Positions 51,482 to 61,299 of a stretch of DNA of 64,000 nucleotides are shown here, piece after piece; the stretch's first letter is position 1, and each line of letters opens with the position of its first letter. Below the pieces are notes generated by a model. The model ran no database searches and had not been told where the DNA came from. It saw nothing but the letters and a program-made list of their open reading frames with translations. The position numbers and the translations under genes were made by a program. The stretch lies in contig NW_005179211.1 in assembly GCF_000350225.1 (NCBI RefSeq), positions 172,666-236,665 of the forward strand, in the 5' to 3' direction. Source of the DNA: Chondrus crispus (Eukaryota > Rhodophyta > Florideophyceae > Gigartinales > Gigartinaceae).

Positions 51482-53413
51482 CTATGCCCCAAGGGATTTT
51501 CCCTTTGGAAGGGAGGTGACAAGCCGAGCTATAACTCGCAAGTCGTCTAAGGACGCCCCCTGGAGAGCTTCTCCCTCCACACCATGAGCCATGAGAAGGC
51601 CATGGTAAACGGCTGCAGCAGAGGTATTTTCTTTGGGAATTGTAGATGATGGAGGGACCGAGGTAGGGGCGAGGAGCGGACCCTCAGGTGAAGGGCAAGC
51701 CGGACGTGGGGTCGGATCCCCGGCCGACGGTGGGGCTTCCCGAATTGAAATGGTTCCCGTCGAGCAGCTCGCAGGAGGAAGCTCGACGCGCGGAGGAGCC
51801 TGAGGGCGGGTTAAGCCAACGGGTGCCGTACATGACGGCAATGGCAAGATTGGGGTGGGTGTGACGAGCTGTCCCTCGCGTGATGGGGAAGCAGGAAGTG
51901 AGGTTGGATTCACATCGGAGGAAGACACGACTCGAAGCGACAAGGTTTCCGCCGAGCTTGTGGGAGGAAGTACGACGCACACTGGGGCCTCAGGCGCGGA
52001 GGGACGGACCGGTGCAGTTAGAGGGGAAGTTGGGGCCGAAGGTCGAGGGCACATCTCAGGCTCTCGAGGATCTGCGTTCACGACAGTGACTGCGTTGGGG
52101 GTTGGTGGTTGATTTCCGAAACGGCGGCTCATCTGGGCCTCCCAGGCAGAACAGAGGGAGGAGGACCAGGGGTTGATCCACACGAAGTCGCCGGCAGCTG
52201 GATGATATCTACTAGGGGAAAAAGAGGGTCGCTGGCGTGAAAAGGACCGAGACGAATTTTGTGGAGGAACGCAATCCCACGCTACGGTCTCGATCATATC
52301 GAGGAGGGCGTGCACATCACGGTCTACATCGGGCCCGCCAAGGGGGACAGAAAAATCGAGGAGACGCATCTGTTCGCGGAGTTTCGAAGGGAGGTGCCAC
52401 AGGCGCCAACAGTCGAAAACTTCCCACAGGAGGGTGGCGGCAACTTTCACGCACCACTCCGTGAAAAACACAGTCCACAGCCCGTGCTGCGGATCGCGTA
52501 AATGACTGCCGTAAAATGTCAGGATGGGTCCTAACTCAGCCCAGAAACCCTGAAATACCTCGTATTGACTCCACCAGGACGGGGCTCGTTGGTATCGATT
52601 GGTGTAGTGCTGTCTGGAAATTTCACGAGCCTCAATCATCTGGTACGCCACAAAGTACCCAGTGTCGGATCGAACCCGACGTTCAAAGCGTACAGTATTT
52701 TGGAAAAAGAAAATACCGCCGCGCTTCGTATGGCGAAAGTTTGTGGGAAGAATGGCTTGGGTCCAAAACATGGCGTCGGTCGTGACGGTGCGTCGGTTGC
52801 GCCACAGTCGGTCCGCCTCGGACACGCGGTCACCGAAGGTGCAGTCGATGAGGTTGTCGAGGTAGAGTCGTTCCCCCTCCGTACGACATTGCCAAGTGTG
52901 GCAGTGGTAACATGAAGGTATGAGGGCGTCGGCCATAGGAATCTCGATCCGAGTGAGCACAGCGTCCATGAAGCGCAGGGATAAGGAAGAGCGACCGCGC
53001 GGGGAGGGGTGACGTAGGATGGAGGTGGGTATAGCGATGCGGGCGCGCCAGTCAAAGGTGTGAACGGCCTGCAAAGGGAGGTTACCGGGCAACATGCCCG
53101 CATCACCGGCAAAATTATTTTTGATGCCGTCGAGGTCGCGGACGCCCACAGAGGAGAACCATTGAGCAGAAGCAAACAGGGCTGCGTTATCACGCATGGT
53201 TTTGTTCTGCAGCTCCTCGAGCGAAGGATGACGGCGGGCTACCCAAGAAGAATGGTAGCCCGGATGGAAGGCCGGCTCGGTAGGGATGGTAACAGGGGGT
53301 AGACGGGGTATGGAAGGAAGACCCCGGGGCACTTCGGACTTGCGAGGAAGGCCAACACCCGGACGTCTACGGGTGGCACTATCGTCCGAGTGTTCCGATG
53401 GAGATGGAAGCAT
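51482..53413 (-). CDS. Antisense accessory ORF of element A2, 643 aa, unknown family
   Basis: ATG 53413 to stop 51482, intact despite the wreckage of gag-pol. It lies on the opposite strand, 125 bp from the 3' LTR. Residues about 70-425 align with the antisense ORF of element M. Shared stretches: TMRDNAALF, MLPGNLPLQAV, FWTQAILPTNF, RFERRVRSDTGYFVAYQMIE, PSWWSQYEV, DPQHGLWTVFFTEW and HALLDMIETVAWD. A Pro/Ser-rich disordered tail of about 180 residues follows, ending in a short helix (GASLDDLRVIARLV) similar to that of M. The core is rich in Trp, Tyr and Phe. No transmembrane segment or catalytic motif was recognised. GTATAAT near 53495 could serve as a TATA element. Confidence 0.82.
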   Translation of the reverse strand: MLPSPSEHSDDSATRRRPGVGLPRKSEVPRGLPSIPRLPPVTIPTEPAFHPGYHSSWVARRHPSLEELQNKTMRDNAALFASAQWFSSVGVRDLDGIKNNFAGDAGMLPGNLPLQAVHTFDWRARIAIPTSILRHPSPRGRSSLSLRFMDAVLTRIEIPMADALIPSCYHCHTWQCRTEGERLYLDNLIDCTFGDRVSEADRLWRNRRTVTTDAMFWTQAILPTNFRHTKRGGIFFFQNTVRFERRVRSDTGYFVAYQMIEAREISRQHYTNRYQRAPSWWSQYEVFQGFWAELGPILTFYGSHLRDPQHGLWTVFFTEWCVKVAATLLWEVFDCWRLWHLPSKLREQMRLLDFSVPLGGPDVDRDVHALLDMIETVAWDCVPPQNSSRSFSRQRPSFSPSRYHPAAGDFVWINPWSSSLCSAWEAQMSRRFGNQPPTPNAVTVVNADPREPEMCPRPSAPTSPLTAPVRPSAPEAPVCVVLPPTSSAETLSLRVVSSSDVNPTSLPASPSREGQLVTPTPILPLPSCTAPVGLTRPQAPPRVELPPASCSTGTISIREAPPSAGDPTPRPACPSPEGPLLAPTSVPPSSTIPKENTSAAAVYHGLLMAHGVEGEALQGASLDDLRVIARLVTSLPKGKSLGA

Positions 53414-53538
53414 GGTATTTTCGTCCTACCCTTGCTAGAACGCCGCGCAGAGTGATTGATGACTGGGAAACACGGTCAGCAGCGGCAGGAGATTATACGA
53501 TGGCTGGGCGTTGCGCAAGGGCGCTCAGAAGGGGGATA

Positions 53539-54501
53539 TGTAGTGCAATACGTACCTGAAAAGGGGGGTGAAAAGAAAGGAAAATATTTGGATATGAAAA
53601 GTGGTCCGGGTTGGGGGACACACGTGTGAATAATTGCACCGTTTTAATTTTTAATTATTTTATTTTATTTAGTTAATTAGTTGGCATTAATTTTGCTGAC
53701 ATTAGATTAGATATAGGATCTAGCGCCGCGAGCTACTGTAGTGGCTCCGGCGGGGCGATATATACCTTAGCCCTCTGACGACGAAGTCAGTAAAGGTAAC
53801 CCGAGTTGCCAGAGTCTGATATCGCCTTGGTTGAAGTCCGTCTTTTACAAGACATTCTCTTTAACTACAGATTACTTTATCCTTTGCGCTCGGGGGTCCC
53901 CTTTTCCTTACCAATTTTCCTTTACTTCCCTATCCTAATTTCCCTTAATCTTGAGTTGGTCCCACCTTGTAGGATTGCGATCCGCAACGTGACGTCATTT
54001 GCCATCGGGCTTCTGTGTTAGTGCACCAGTGGTGCTTTTCTCAGTGTTGGTTCCATCGGAATCTGGCTGCGACCGATCCGTTGTTGGTACTTTGCCATCG
54101 GGCAGTACGACGGTGTAGCGCTGCTACGTTTTCTTCTTTACCGACGGGCTACGTTGCGACGTCCCCGTCGAAGACCTTATCAAGGGTATAAGGTGTACAA
54201 GTCGCTCTTCGAGCATTGGATTTACGACACATCGGACCAGGTCTACCTAAACACCCCTCCGAACTCGTCGAGCAGTTGCCTTTACAAGTCTCTACCACCA
54301 TTTACCGATCCCGGGCTGGGCCCTTCTCTTTGCCCCCCCATCAGGGATCCGAGCTACTGCGGGCCGCAAACCCGCTTAAAGAGGACAGGGAGCTTCGAAC
54401 ACTCCGTAGCGCTGTACCGTTGGCAGTTGTTGTTTTTGTTGCTGTTGTTTGTGTTGGACCGTCGGACCTTGGTCTCTGCCTGACAAGCGCATTGCACTAC
54501 A
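53539..54501 (+). repeat. 3' LTR of element A2
   Basis: 963 bp, nearly identical to 39585-40548. It is preceded by the polypurine tract AGAAGGGGG at 53527-53535 and followed by AGGAT. Confidence 0.96.
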
Positions 54502-55063
54502 AGGATTATGGCAGATCGTCACAGGGGAAGAACAGATACCCTCTGATGCGACTGACCGCGCGAAATTCGAGCGTAGAAGTGACTTGGCGTTGACCAATAT
54601 TATCCTTTCTATCGAGGATTCTGTCAGCGCCGCGGTGATCACCATACGAAACCCGAAGAAGATGTGGGACATTTTGAAAGAAATGAATGCCACAGTGTCA
54701 GAGGCAAGAATAGATGTGTACCTGCAACAGTTTCAGAACGCACAAATGCTTCAAGAAGAAAGCATCAGTCTATTTGTGAATCGAGTACAGGACCTCGAGA
54801 ATAAACTGGCTTCCATCGGCCACGTCATACCGGATATGGAGAAGCGCCGCGCACTGCTCAGGGGATTGTCACCACAGTTTGACATCTCTGCTGGTATCAT
54901 CCGGGCCACTGGTAAATCGTACCATGACGCAGTAGCTTTTCTCATCTCTGCAGAAGCTGAGAAGTGCGAAGGTCAAGAATAGAACATTGGTTTTCAGGGC
55001 AAAGCTGCACTACACGTAAGGAACAACATCGCACAGTGCACGTTCTGTAGCCGCAGTGGTTGT

Positions 55064-55309
55064 AGTATAATGACCGGGGCGAGCGCGCGGAGGTCATCGG
55101 ACGGCTGTGTACGGTATACACGTGGGCGGTTGTGCCCACGTGTAGCGAGCGCGCGCGCGTGGCGAGCGGTCGTAATCTGGCGTACGTGTACAGTAGTGCA
55201 CGTGTCGGCCAAGCGGTAGTCTGCTAGTATTACGCGTGTACGCTAGCACACGTGGCATCCGTGCGGCAGTCTCTAAGCAGCGCGTGTGTACAGTAGTACA
55301 CACGTGTCA
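55064..55309. repeat. LTR-like or foldback segment rich in hairpins
   Basis: TGTAGTATAATGACC...CACACGTGTCA, about 245 bp, follows the copia remnant abruptly. The flanks GTGGT and CTGGT are alike but not identical. It contains CGTGTGTAC-AGTA-GTACACACG, ACGTGTAC-AGTA-GTGCACGT and GCGTGTACGCTAGCACACGT. The 32.9-33.1 kb segment has similar words (GCGCTAGCACACGTG). It could be a solo LTR. Confidence 0.4.
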
Positions 55310-56690
55310 CTGGTAAGTCATATAGTCAATTTTGTTACTAATATAATAGTATGCATCGCCTATGATGCTGACTTTGGAACAATGATTCAGTAATGCTGGC
55401 GATTATCATAGTGGTCGGAATGATTCCAAAATCAATCCTAAAATTTTGGGGATTCTCAATAAGAGTAGTATTTTCTCACTCTTTTTGTCATTGCAGCAGA
55501 GTAAGATATATATTTTTAAAAACGCAAATTTCTCGCATCAGGCGTTCAATTGAATGTTCTGTGATGTGATGCGAAATGTCACGTAGCCAGCCTATCTTAT
55601 GAAATGTCTGGTCATCGATTTCATGATGCACTGCGTTGACGCTTGGAGCGCACTGTGTCATAGATTGTATGGCACCAGAGAACATTTGAGTGAACTGAAG
55701 CTGTCCATTATACCATTAAGACCCAATAATGATGCGAAATGGCAAAGTTGTCATCCAAACAATGTGCACTATTAATTCTTAAACGTAGCCACGCAGTCTG
55801 AATGGACATCCAGGGCACTTAGTGCTCATGATTCAGATTGATTACTTTATTGCTTCAGTTTTTAGTGTCGTACCTTTTCAGTGAGGTCGTGGTGCTGTTT
55901 CATTCATTTGATATTGCGGAGTTCTCGGCGACTTTAGTAGCGGTGAGTGTGACTAATTTTACTGAATGATCACATTACCATAAATTGTTCTGGGGCTTGT
56001 AAACAACTCATCCAGTCCCAATACCCCACCATTTCTCTTACAACCCATTTCAACAATCTTTGTATACCGTGCCTCACCCAGCCTCGCCAGAAACATTACG
56101 AAGAGGCCCCGCCTACCGCAGATACCTTGCTCCCAGCGGGACCCATCTCCTGCCCACACCCGTCTTGCGTACGCGTTCATCCCGCCCCTCCCCTCTGCAC
56201 AACCTGACCCCCGCCACCACCCTCAACGAAGCTGCCCTCCGGGCAGTTCATCCAGACCCTCCAACCACTCGGCGAATGCCTCAAACCGCGCTCCGAGACC
56301 CTCTAAATCACCACCTCGCCCCTTTCCCATTCCGATGACCCCCTTTCAACCCTCACAGTCAGCGAGGCTGCCGCCCTCCCCCACGACCGTCGCGATGCCG
56401 CCCGCATTCACACCGAGTCCCACTTCTCATTATCACCCTCACATCCGCCTTCCCCTCCCTCATCGCGTCGACTGCAGTCGACAAGCTCATGCACTTCCAG
56501 ACCGACGGCATCCTCCTCGCCGACATCCTCGCAACCCTCTCCCCCTCCCGCTTCTCTCTGCGCCACTGTTTCCTCGATTAAAAGACGGGAACATGTTATT
56601 GGCAAACATCCAAAATGGTCCCCAAAGGAAATAGAAAGGCATTAGTAAGAAAGCCAAAACAATAACTCATTGAAAAATCAAGTACTATGG
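55310..56690. other. No intact gene; C-rich coding-like stretch at 56.1-56.6 kb
   Basis: 55310-56040 holds nothing I recognise. At 56060-56585 the C-rich plus strand has several overlapping open frames. One reads LIASTAVDKLMHFQTDGILL and could be a decayed exon. I would not call a gene. Confidence 0.3.
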
Positions 56691-56699
56691 AAACGGATA

Positions 56700-57147
56700 G
56701 ACTTACCGCCGTGTCAATATGTACTGCAAGCAGGTCTCCTTGGCCATGCACATAGTTTTGCTTTTCGACACGGCTGATTTGATTCCCGGAGCCTATAACG
56801 AGAACTGAATCTTGGAGCTGCGGCAAAGAGCCGGGTTGAAGGAAGGCATGTTTTGTATTATCCATGCCGACTTAATCTTCTAAATCTTCCCAGAATTCCT
56901 CGCTTTCAACGTACAATTGAGCTATATCGCACTCATTGCCGATGGTGACAACCCTTGCCGGGGCCTTTGTGTCACTGTATCGTTTTGTTACTACGACTGA
57001 AGTGTAATGGTCGACGGAGCGCGTGTTTGTCAGAATGCGACGTCCATGAATGACAAAGGCCGAAGACGTTGATTGTGGCTGCGGTGTCATGACGCAGGGC
57101 AACTCGTAGTTTGGTTCGCAATGAGTACAAAAAAAGTGAGAACGCAA
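56700..57147 (-). pseudogene. Deg9-type serine protease fragment, catalytic His lost
   Basis: On the minus strand MTPQPQSTSSAFVIHGRRIL then TNTRSVDHYTSVVVTKRY, PARVVTIGNECDIAQLYVES and EEFWEDLE match the start of the trypsin-like domain of Deg9-like proteases. A second frame adds PGSLPQLQDSVLVIGSGNQI and YVHGQGDLLAVHIDTAV. The family has TNAHSV with the catalytic His; here it is TNTRSV. The catalytic Asp region (ECDIA) remains. The Ser region, PDZ domains and ends are missing, with a stop at 56872. It is a dead fragment of a nuclear/nucleolar-type Deg protease. Confidence 0.68.
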
Positions 57148-58066
57148 TCCAAAATGTCAGGACTTGAATCCGGCATATGCGGCTCTAGGATTAGTTAGGA
57201 CGAGGACGCTTGACCAAGTGGCGGTGCCCTTCTATGGTGGGGACGGCTAAAGAGAGGGGACAGGAGGTATGGCCAGCATAAAGGCAGCGCTCTTGGCGAG
57301 CAGTCTTTGGGAGAGAGGAGGTCGCTACAAGGACTGCAAAGACCGGGTTTCGATTGCGATAGAGATGAAAGTGGGAGGCGGAATGGCAAATTGGAGGCAA
57401 AACGAGTGAATAGTGTGATAGAGCTGAGAAATACTCGCCCGACTTTCCAGTAAGTTCATCATGCAAGGATTCGATGATGCTTGAGACAAGGAAGCGATGA
57501 GGACGGAAGTGGTGCTACGACGGTGCGAGTGAGCACTTGCCATACGGTGGGTGGGAGATCGACGTTTGCCCTCACCCCCGGCGTCGTGTACAGTGCACTC
57601 CGAGTAGATGTAGTCACACGTATTAGACATGCCCGCATGTTACAAATTTCCGGTTGCGCATGTTGTTGAAACGGTATCAGCTCCAAACCTCACGTAGTGG
57701 TAGTCCATGCGTTCTACCTGTATCCCAACCGCGGCCTTTTTATATCAGCCCGTTGCGCTTGGACGCTCGGATTTTTGATTTTTTGACCTGAATATTTCTC
57801 CCATTTTACTTTCCGTGTTTCTGCTTCTGTCGATAGCCAAGATTCCCAGATCTCTGACTTCGCCACTGCCACTATCACATATCCCTCTCCATCGATCCAA
57901 GTTTCCTTCTCTTCGGTACCTATCAGGGAATACACACAGATCTGCTTTTGTTTCTTCCATTTGGAAATCTACACGGATACTGGTTGCTTCTTCTACACTT
58001 GCTTATCAGCGGAGAATCTGACGGGGCGATTTGGGGGTTTCCGCACGGTCATAATCAATAACTGGA

Positions 58067-59167
58067 ATGCGCGAGCTAAGGGAAGGGGACTCCATTGAAG
58101 TTCTCTGGATTCTTGACGTTACTGTGGAGAGTGGAAGGAGGAAAGGTCAGAAAAACAAAAAGGACGTTTGGTGGAGGGGGAAAGTGAGTGGAGTTGGGAA
58201 GCGAAGAGGCGAGTTCGTTGCCCTCGTGCAGTATGATGCAGGCTACGGCATGGGTGAATCTGGTGTGAGCGCACGCTTCATGAAAAACAAATTGCAGCAT
58301 AAGCAAGATGACGGAACGCTACTGTGCATGCAACAATGGCGGTATTACAAACGAGATTTCTCCGAGTGTGATGATGGAATCTCGAGTTCGGACGATGATT
58401 ACAGCGCCCTCGAGGCCTCCTGCACGAAGCGGAACTGCTTTACTAGTCTATGTGATCATACCAGAACCGCATCTCGTGTAGCATCTCTGGAACTGAGAGT
58501 GGATGACATTCAAAGGCTTCTGAGTGCTCAAAGCGGCATTTATTCCAGATTACTGCGGTATAAGACCGAAAGTGATGTCATTTCTGACCGGGCTTTTGGA
58601 TTCCTAAGGCAAAGATTGGCAAATGCATGCCAGAGAGCTATTCAACTTCCAAGAATTCGAACTGCAGTCACGGATGTCGTCGCCCAGGAAGGAAGACATA
58701 TTGGTATGTGCTTCACAAGAGCTTTACGGGCAGATACGGACTGCACTCTTGCTGAAATGGAACAAATATGCCGCGTGGTCAGAATGCGGACTCCCACGGC
58801 AACATTTTACTCAACCTACGAGGAAACCCAGTCTCCCCGCTCCGACATAGAAACAATAACGATATTGTTTGATTCTCTCGGCTGTCTTGGTAAATGCATC
58901 GGTTTCACAAGTGTCTCTGATCTACAGTACTTCATGGTGAAGGGAAGAAAAATGAGGCGCATGGAAGTGTCTGACCAGAGCTCCTTTCGGCTGCTAGGGG
59001 GGACTTTGGCTGACAATGATTCAGAAAAATCCATGTTCATTTTTCGAGTTGCGGGAAGTAAAGTTCGCACAGCCACAGACAAAATGTGCGAGCTACTTTT
59101 CCGGGAGAACATGTGTTTCGATCGACAAAACAGAACGTACGCTAACAGACTAGAAAAAAAAGTATGA
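58067..59167 (+). CDS. Tudor-like N-terminal domain protein, 366 aa, unknown
   Basis: ATG 58067 to TGA 59167, uninterrupted. Residues 1-105 (GDSIEVLWILDV, VWWRGKVSGVGK, FVALVQYDAGYG, MQQWRYYKRD) look like a Tudor/SH3-type barrel. An acidic Ser/Asp linker follows (SECDDGISSSDDDYSALEAS), then a helical segment (VASLELRVDDIQRLLSAQSG). About 200 residues of mixed alpha/beta character (FGFLRQRLANACQRA, TITILFDSLGCLGKCIGF) follow that I cannot place. It may be a chromatin-reader host gene or a transposon-derived one. A 3' overlapping frame (59164-59433) may belong to the same gene. Confidence 0.5.
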   Translation: MRELREGDSIEVLWILDVTVESGRRKGQKNKKDVWWRGKVSGVGKRRGEFVALVQYDAGYGMGESGVSARFMKNKLQHKQDDGTLLCMQQWRYYKRDFSECDDGISSSDDDYSALEASCTKRNCFTSLCDHTRTASRVASLELRVDDIQRLLSAQSGIYSRLLRYKTESDVISDRAFGFLRQRLANACQRAIQLPRIRTAVTDVVAQEGRHIGMCFTRALRADTDCTLAEMEQICRVVRMRTPTATFYSTYEETQSPRSDIETITILFDSLGCLGKCIGFTSVSDLQYFMVKGRKMRRMEVSDQSSFRLLGGTLADNDSEKSMFIFRVAGSKVRTATDKMCELLFRENMCFDRQNRTYANRLEKKV

Positions 59168-59580
59168 TGCTTTCTGACCCCTTGAAGATCTCCAAGGTTG
59201 CCTATCACGGGAACAGGATACCAGAAAATCTGGGAGACCGTGCATTTCATTTGCTGTGGCATCGGACATCCGCGGGAAAAACAAAACAGCTTTCTAAGAC
59301 GTTGACATATCCTGATGAGGCACTGGGCTGTTTAGAGATGAGCTGGCCTTCATTAGTGGTACGGGGTAAGCATATCATAGAGGAATTTCAAAGAATAGTA
59401 ACCCAGAACATGGTGAAGAGAACCATAGAATGAAAAGGATTGAAGTTATGCTAATGCAAAAACGTCAATGGCCAGCCAGGCACGTCGCAAACGCTCACCT
59501 CATCTCTTTGTGTCGAATCTGACTGCCCTCCGCCATCCTGCTCTCATCAATCCAAACACACATCTTTTCCTCACCCACAA

Positions 59581-59838
59581 ATGTCTGCCCTCAGGCCCCG
59601 CGCCACCCCTTCACATCCAAACAACACCCCCAACCGCCCCTCCGTAAGAACGAAAGGCGCCTTTGATGGCAACCAAAAACATGAATGGCATGGTCACATT
59701 ACTTTACTTACTTATCAACGTACACAAATGGCTAACTCTCTCTATAGCGGGCTGGCCGTTTCCCACAATTCTATCGGCTGTGAGATATGCATAATTTACC
59801 CCATTCGTGGAGGGTATCCTTGCCGCTTTGTAAGATAA
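59581..59838 (+). CDS. Short ORF with pyrimidine-rich leader, unknown
   Basis: ATG 59581 (MSALRPRATPSHPNNTPNRP) follows a C/T/A-rich leader (CATCTTTTCCTCACCCACAA) like the starts near 61684 and 63353. The 85-codon frame has no recognised domain and overlaps the end of the minus-strand ORF. It may be a first exon copied from another gene. Confidence 0.22.
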   Translation: MSALRPRATPSHPNNTPNRPSVRTKGAFDGNQKHEWHGHITLLTYQRTQMANSLYSGLAVSHNSIGCEICIIYPIRGGYPCRFVR

Positions 59839-61287
59839 TAGAACCTTTCGCCTGAAAGAAGTCCAGCTGCGTGCGTTATCACGCCGACATTTTCACTGAT
59901 GTGACAGTGGGTCTCTGGTGAAGACATAGAACACGCATGTATCAGCCCAACCCTTCTCACATTTCCAGTCAGTCTTAGTAAGGTTAATGGTGTACCGGGG
60001 GGAACGTGTAGGGTTCTATCCTCATGTAATGTGCATTTTCGCACAAAAACGAATGGAGAACTCTCGATACAATAATCTCCAGCACCAGACTGGTGGTCCT
60101 TCCAAGATACAAATGCCTCGACAGCAAAAACAACAAGTATGTAATTGTCCGGACTGCCCTCCGTTTCAAGAAGACTCGGCTGCTCCTCGAGTAGGTCTCC
60201 TGTCATGTCATGACGCACAAGCGATTGAATGGCGTTTCCTACACGAATACAATCGTGAGGATATGAATGCCCGGATGTGCTCGACCTAAATATGTTTTGT
60301 TTAAACCGGCGCGCCTTCTTGAAGAACGTTACTTTGCGCTCGCCATCGAATTGGAGAATAACTGACTGATTGAGCAACTTCATCATACCTGTATGCGACG
60401 TCGATGTCTTTTCTGTACCGTTCAGAACCCACTTAGAATGTGACCCATCACCACGCGGACCGGGCGGTGTTTTTTCTACCAGCTTACGCAACAACGGCTT
60501 GATTAGTAAGTCCTCTGTCAGCTGGCTTTCGAATGAGGTAGTGTCTAGATGTTCCGATGGAGCACTTTTCTGACCGGTCAAGAATGTACCGAAGTCGTTT
60601 TTATGTTCCTGTGACAAGGGGTTCTCCACTATCTTTTCTGTTAGTGCCGCAAGACGGTCTTGCCAGTCGTCAGAAAGTGCATGCTGTACTGCTTGTAAAT
60701 GGGGATTTCTTCTGTTAGAACGGGAAATGCCTCGCTTTAATGGCTGATGGGCAAACTCAAAGACGAGTTCACCAAAATGGCGCACATGACCCATCGCCGC
60801 GACTGAGTGAGTATACAACTCGATTAGCCTGTGCAAGTTTGGTTTGTCTATGTTCTTCTTTGCTAGTTCAGACTGACCACAAAGCTTATCGCACAAGGAA
60901 ACGTACTGACGAGACATGTCCTGTAGCTCAACGGTACTCGCCCGACCACGATCCGAGTTGAACAGCCTCACCGCCTCTTTCCCGTCGATAAGAAGGCTTG
61001 GATACCAATACGTTTTTGTTACTAGGGCTGAATAAAGTTGTAGGCATTTTACAGCATGTAGAAGCGCACTTGATTGTTCATCATTCCGCCCTGCTCCACA
61101 ATCCATGTTTTCACCGCAAAAGTCCTGAAAAACTTTGTCAGCAAGGACAAGTGTGCAGAACACGCCGCTGATCGACGTGGAAAAGAGCTTCTTACCCTTG
61201 AAATTAAACAATTTGTTTTGAATCACAAGATTGTTTGCTCGGAGCGCCTCGCAAACCCGTGATTCAACGTGTCGAAGGTATCAATTT
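59796..61287 (-). pseudogene. Large ORF, possibly transposase-derived, 5' incomplete
   Basis: Open from about 61287 to TAA near 59796 with no ATG before 61106, so the 5' end is missing or on another exon. The central part (KPNLHRLIELYTHSVAAMGH, then LVFEFAHQPLKRGISRSNRR) resembles the conserved C-terminal region of some large DDE transposases, where a Pro/His-rich motif and a second His-containing motif bracket a helical segment. The end (VGLIHACSMSSPETHCHI... GERFYYLTKRQGYPPRMG) looks like a beta-rich tail. The relation to a transposase is weak inference. Confidence 0.42.
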
Positions 61288-61299
61288 TCACGGATATCA

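Larger units (their letters stand above)
39585..54501 (+). mobile_element. Complete 14.9-kb Ty3/gypsy element A2 with antisense ORF
   Basis: LTRs at 39585-40548 and 53539-54501, flanked by AGGAT at 39580-39584 and 54502-54506. Plus strand: damaged primer-binding site, gag, protease, RT, RNase H, integrase, chromodomain, ending at 47471. A 6-kb 3' region follows, with degenerate sense ORFs and a 643-aa antisense ORF. The LTRs differ at only about a dozen places by eye (near 1.4%), so it inserted recently, but the coding region has many breaks. Confidence 0.96.
39102..54982 (+). mobile_element. Ty1/copia element, 5' part, split by element A2
   Basis: A 5' LTR (39102-39397), primer-binding site and gag start lie left of element A2; the rest of gag lies right of it (54507-54982). 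The left flank GTGAT (39097-39101) belongs to the pogo copy. No pol or 3' LTR is seen: a zinc-knuckle-like CTFCSRSG follows a stop, and the sequence then changes at about 55064. Confidence 0.72.
39467..54982 (+). pseudogene. gag: Ty1/copia gag (UBN2-type), interrupted by element A2
   Basis: ATG 39467 opens MDDTRQETVDTSRYRLTPLN, then NYFLWSHKLEFVLRAKG, the N-terminus typical of copia gag. The frame stops at the insertion (39584) and resumes after the duplicated AGGAT at 54507 with LWQIVTGEEQ, KKMWDILKEMN, VNRVQDLENKL and RALLRGLSPQFD up to TAG at 54980. The two halves join in frame when A2 and one AGGAT are disregarded. This is the capsid region of the polyprotein (retrotran_gag_2/UBN2 group). 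Confidence 0.82.

Noticed and set aside
56060-56634. Proline-rich ORFs
   Set aside because: C-rich sequence opens all frames. No domain, and no reliable start and stop.
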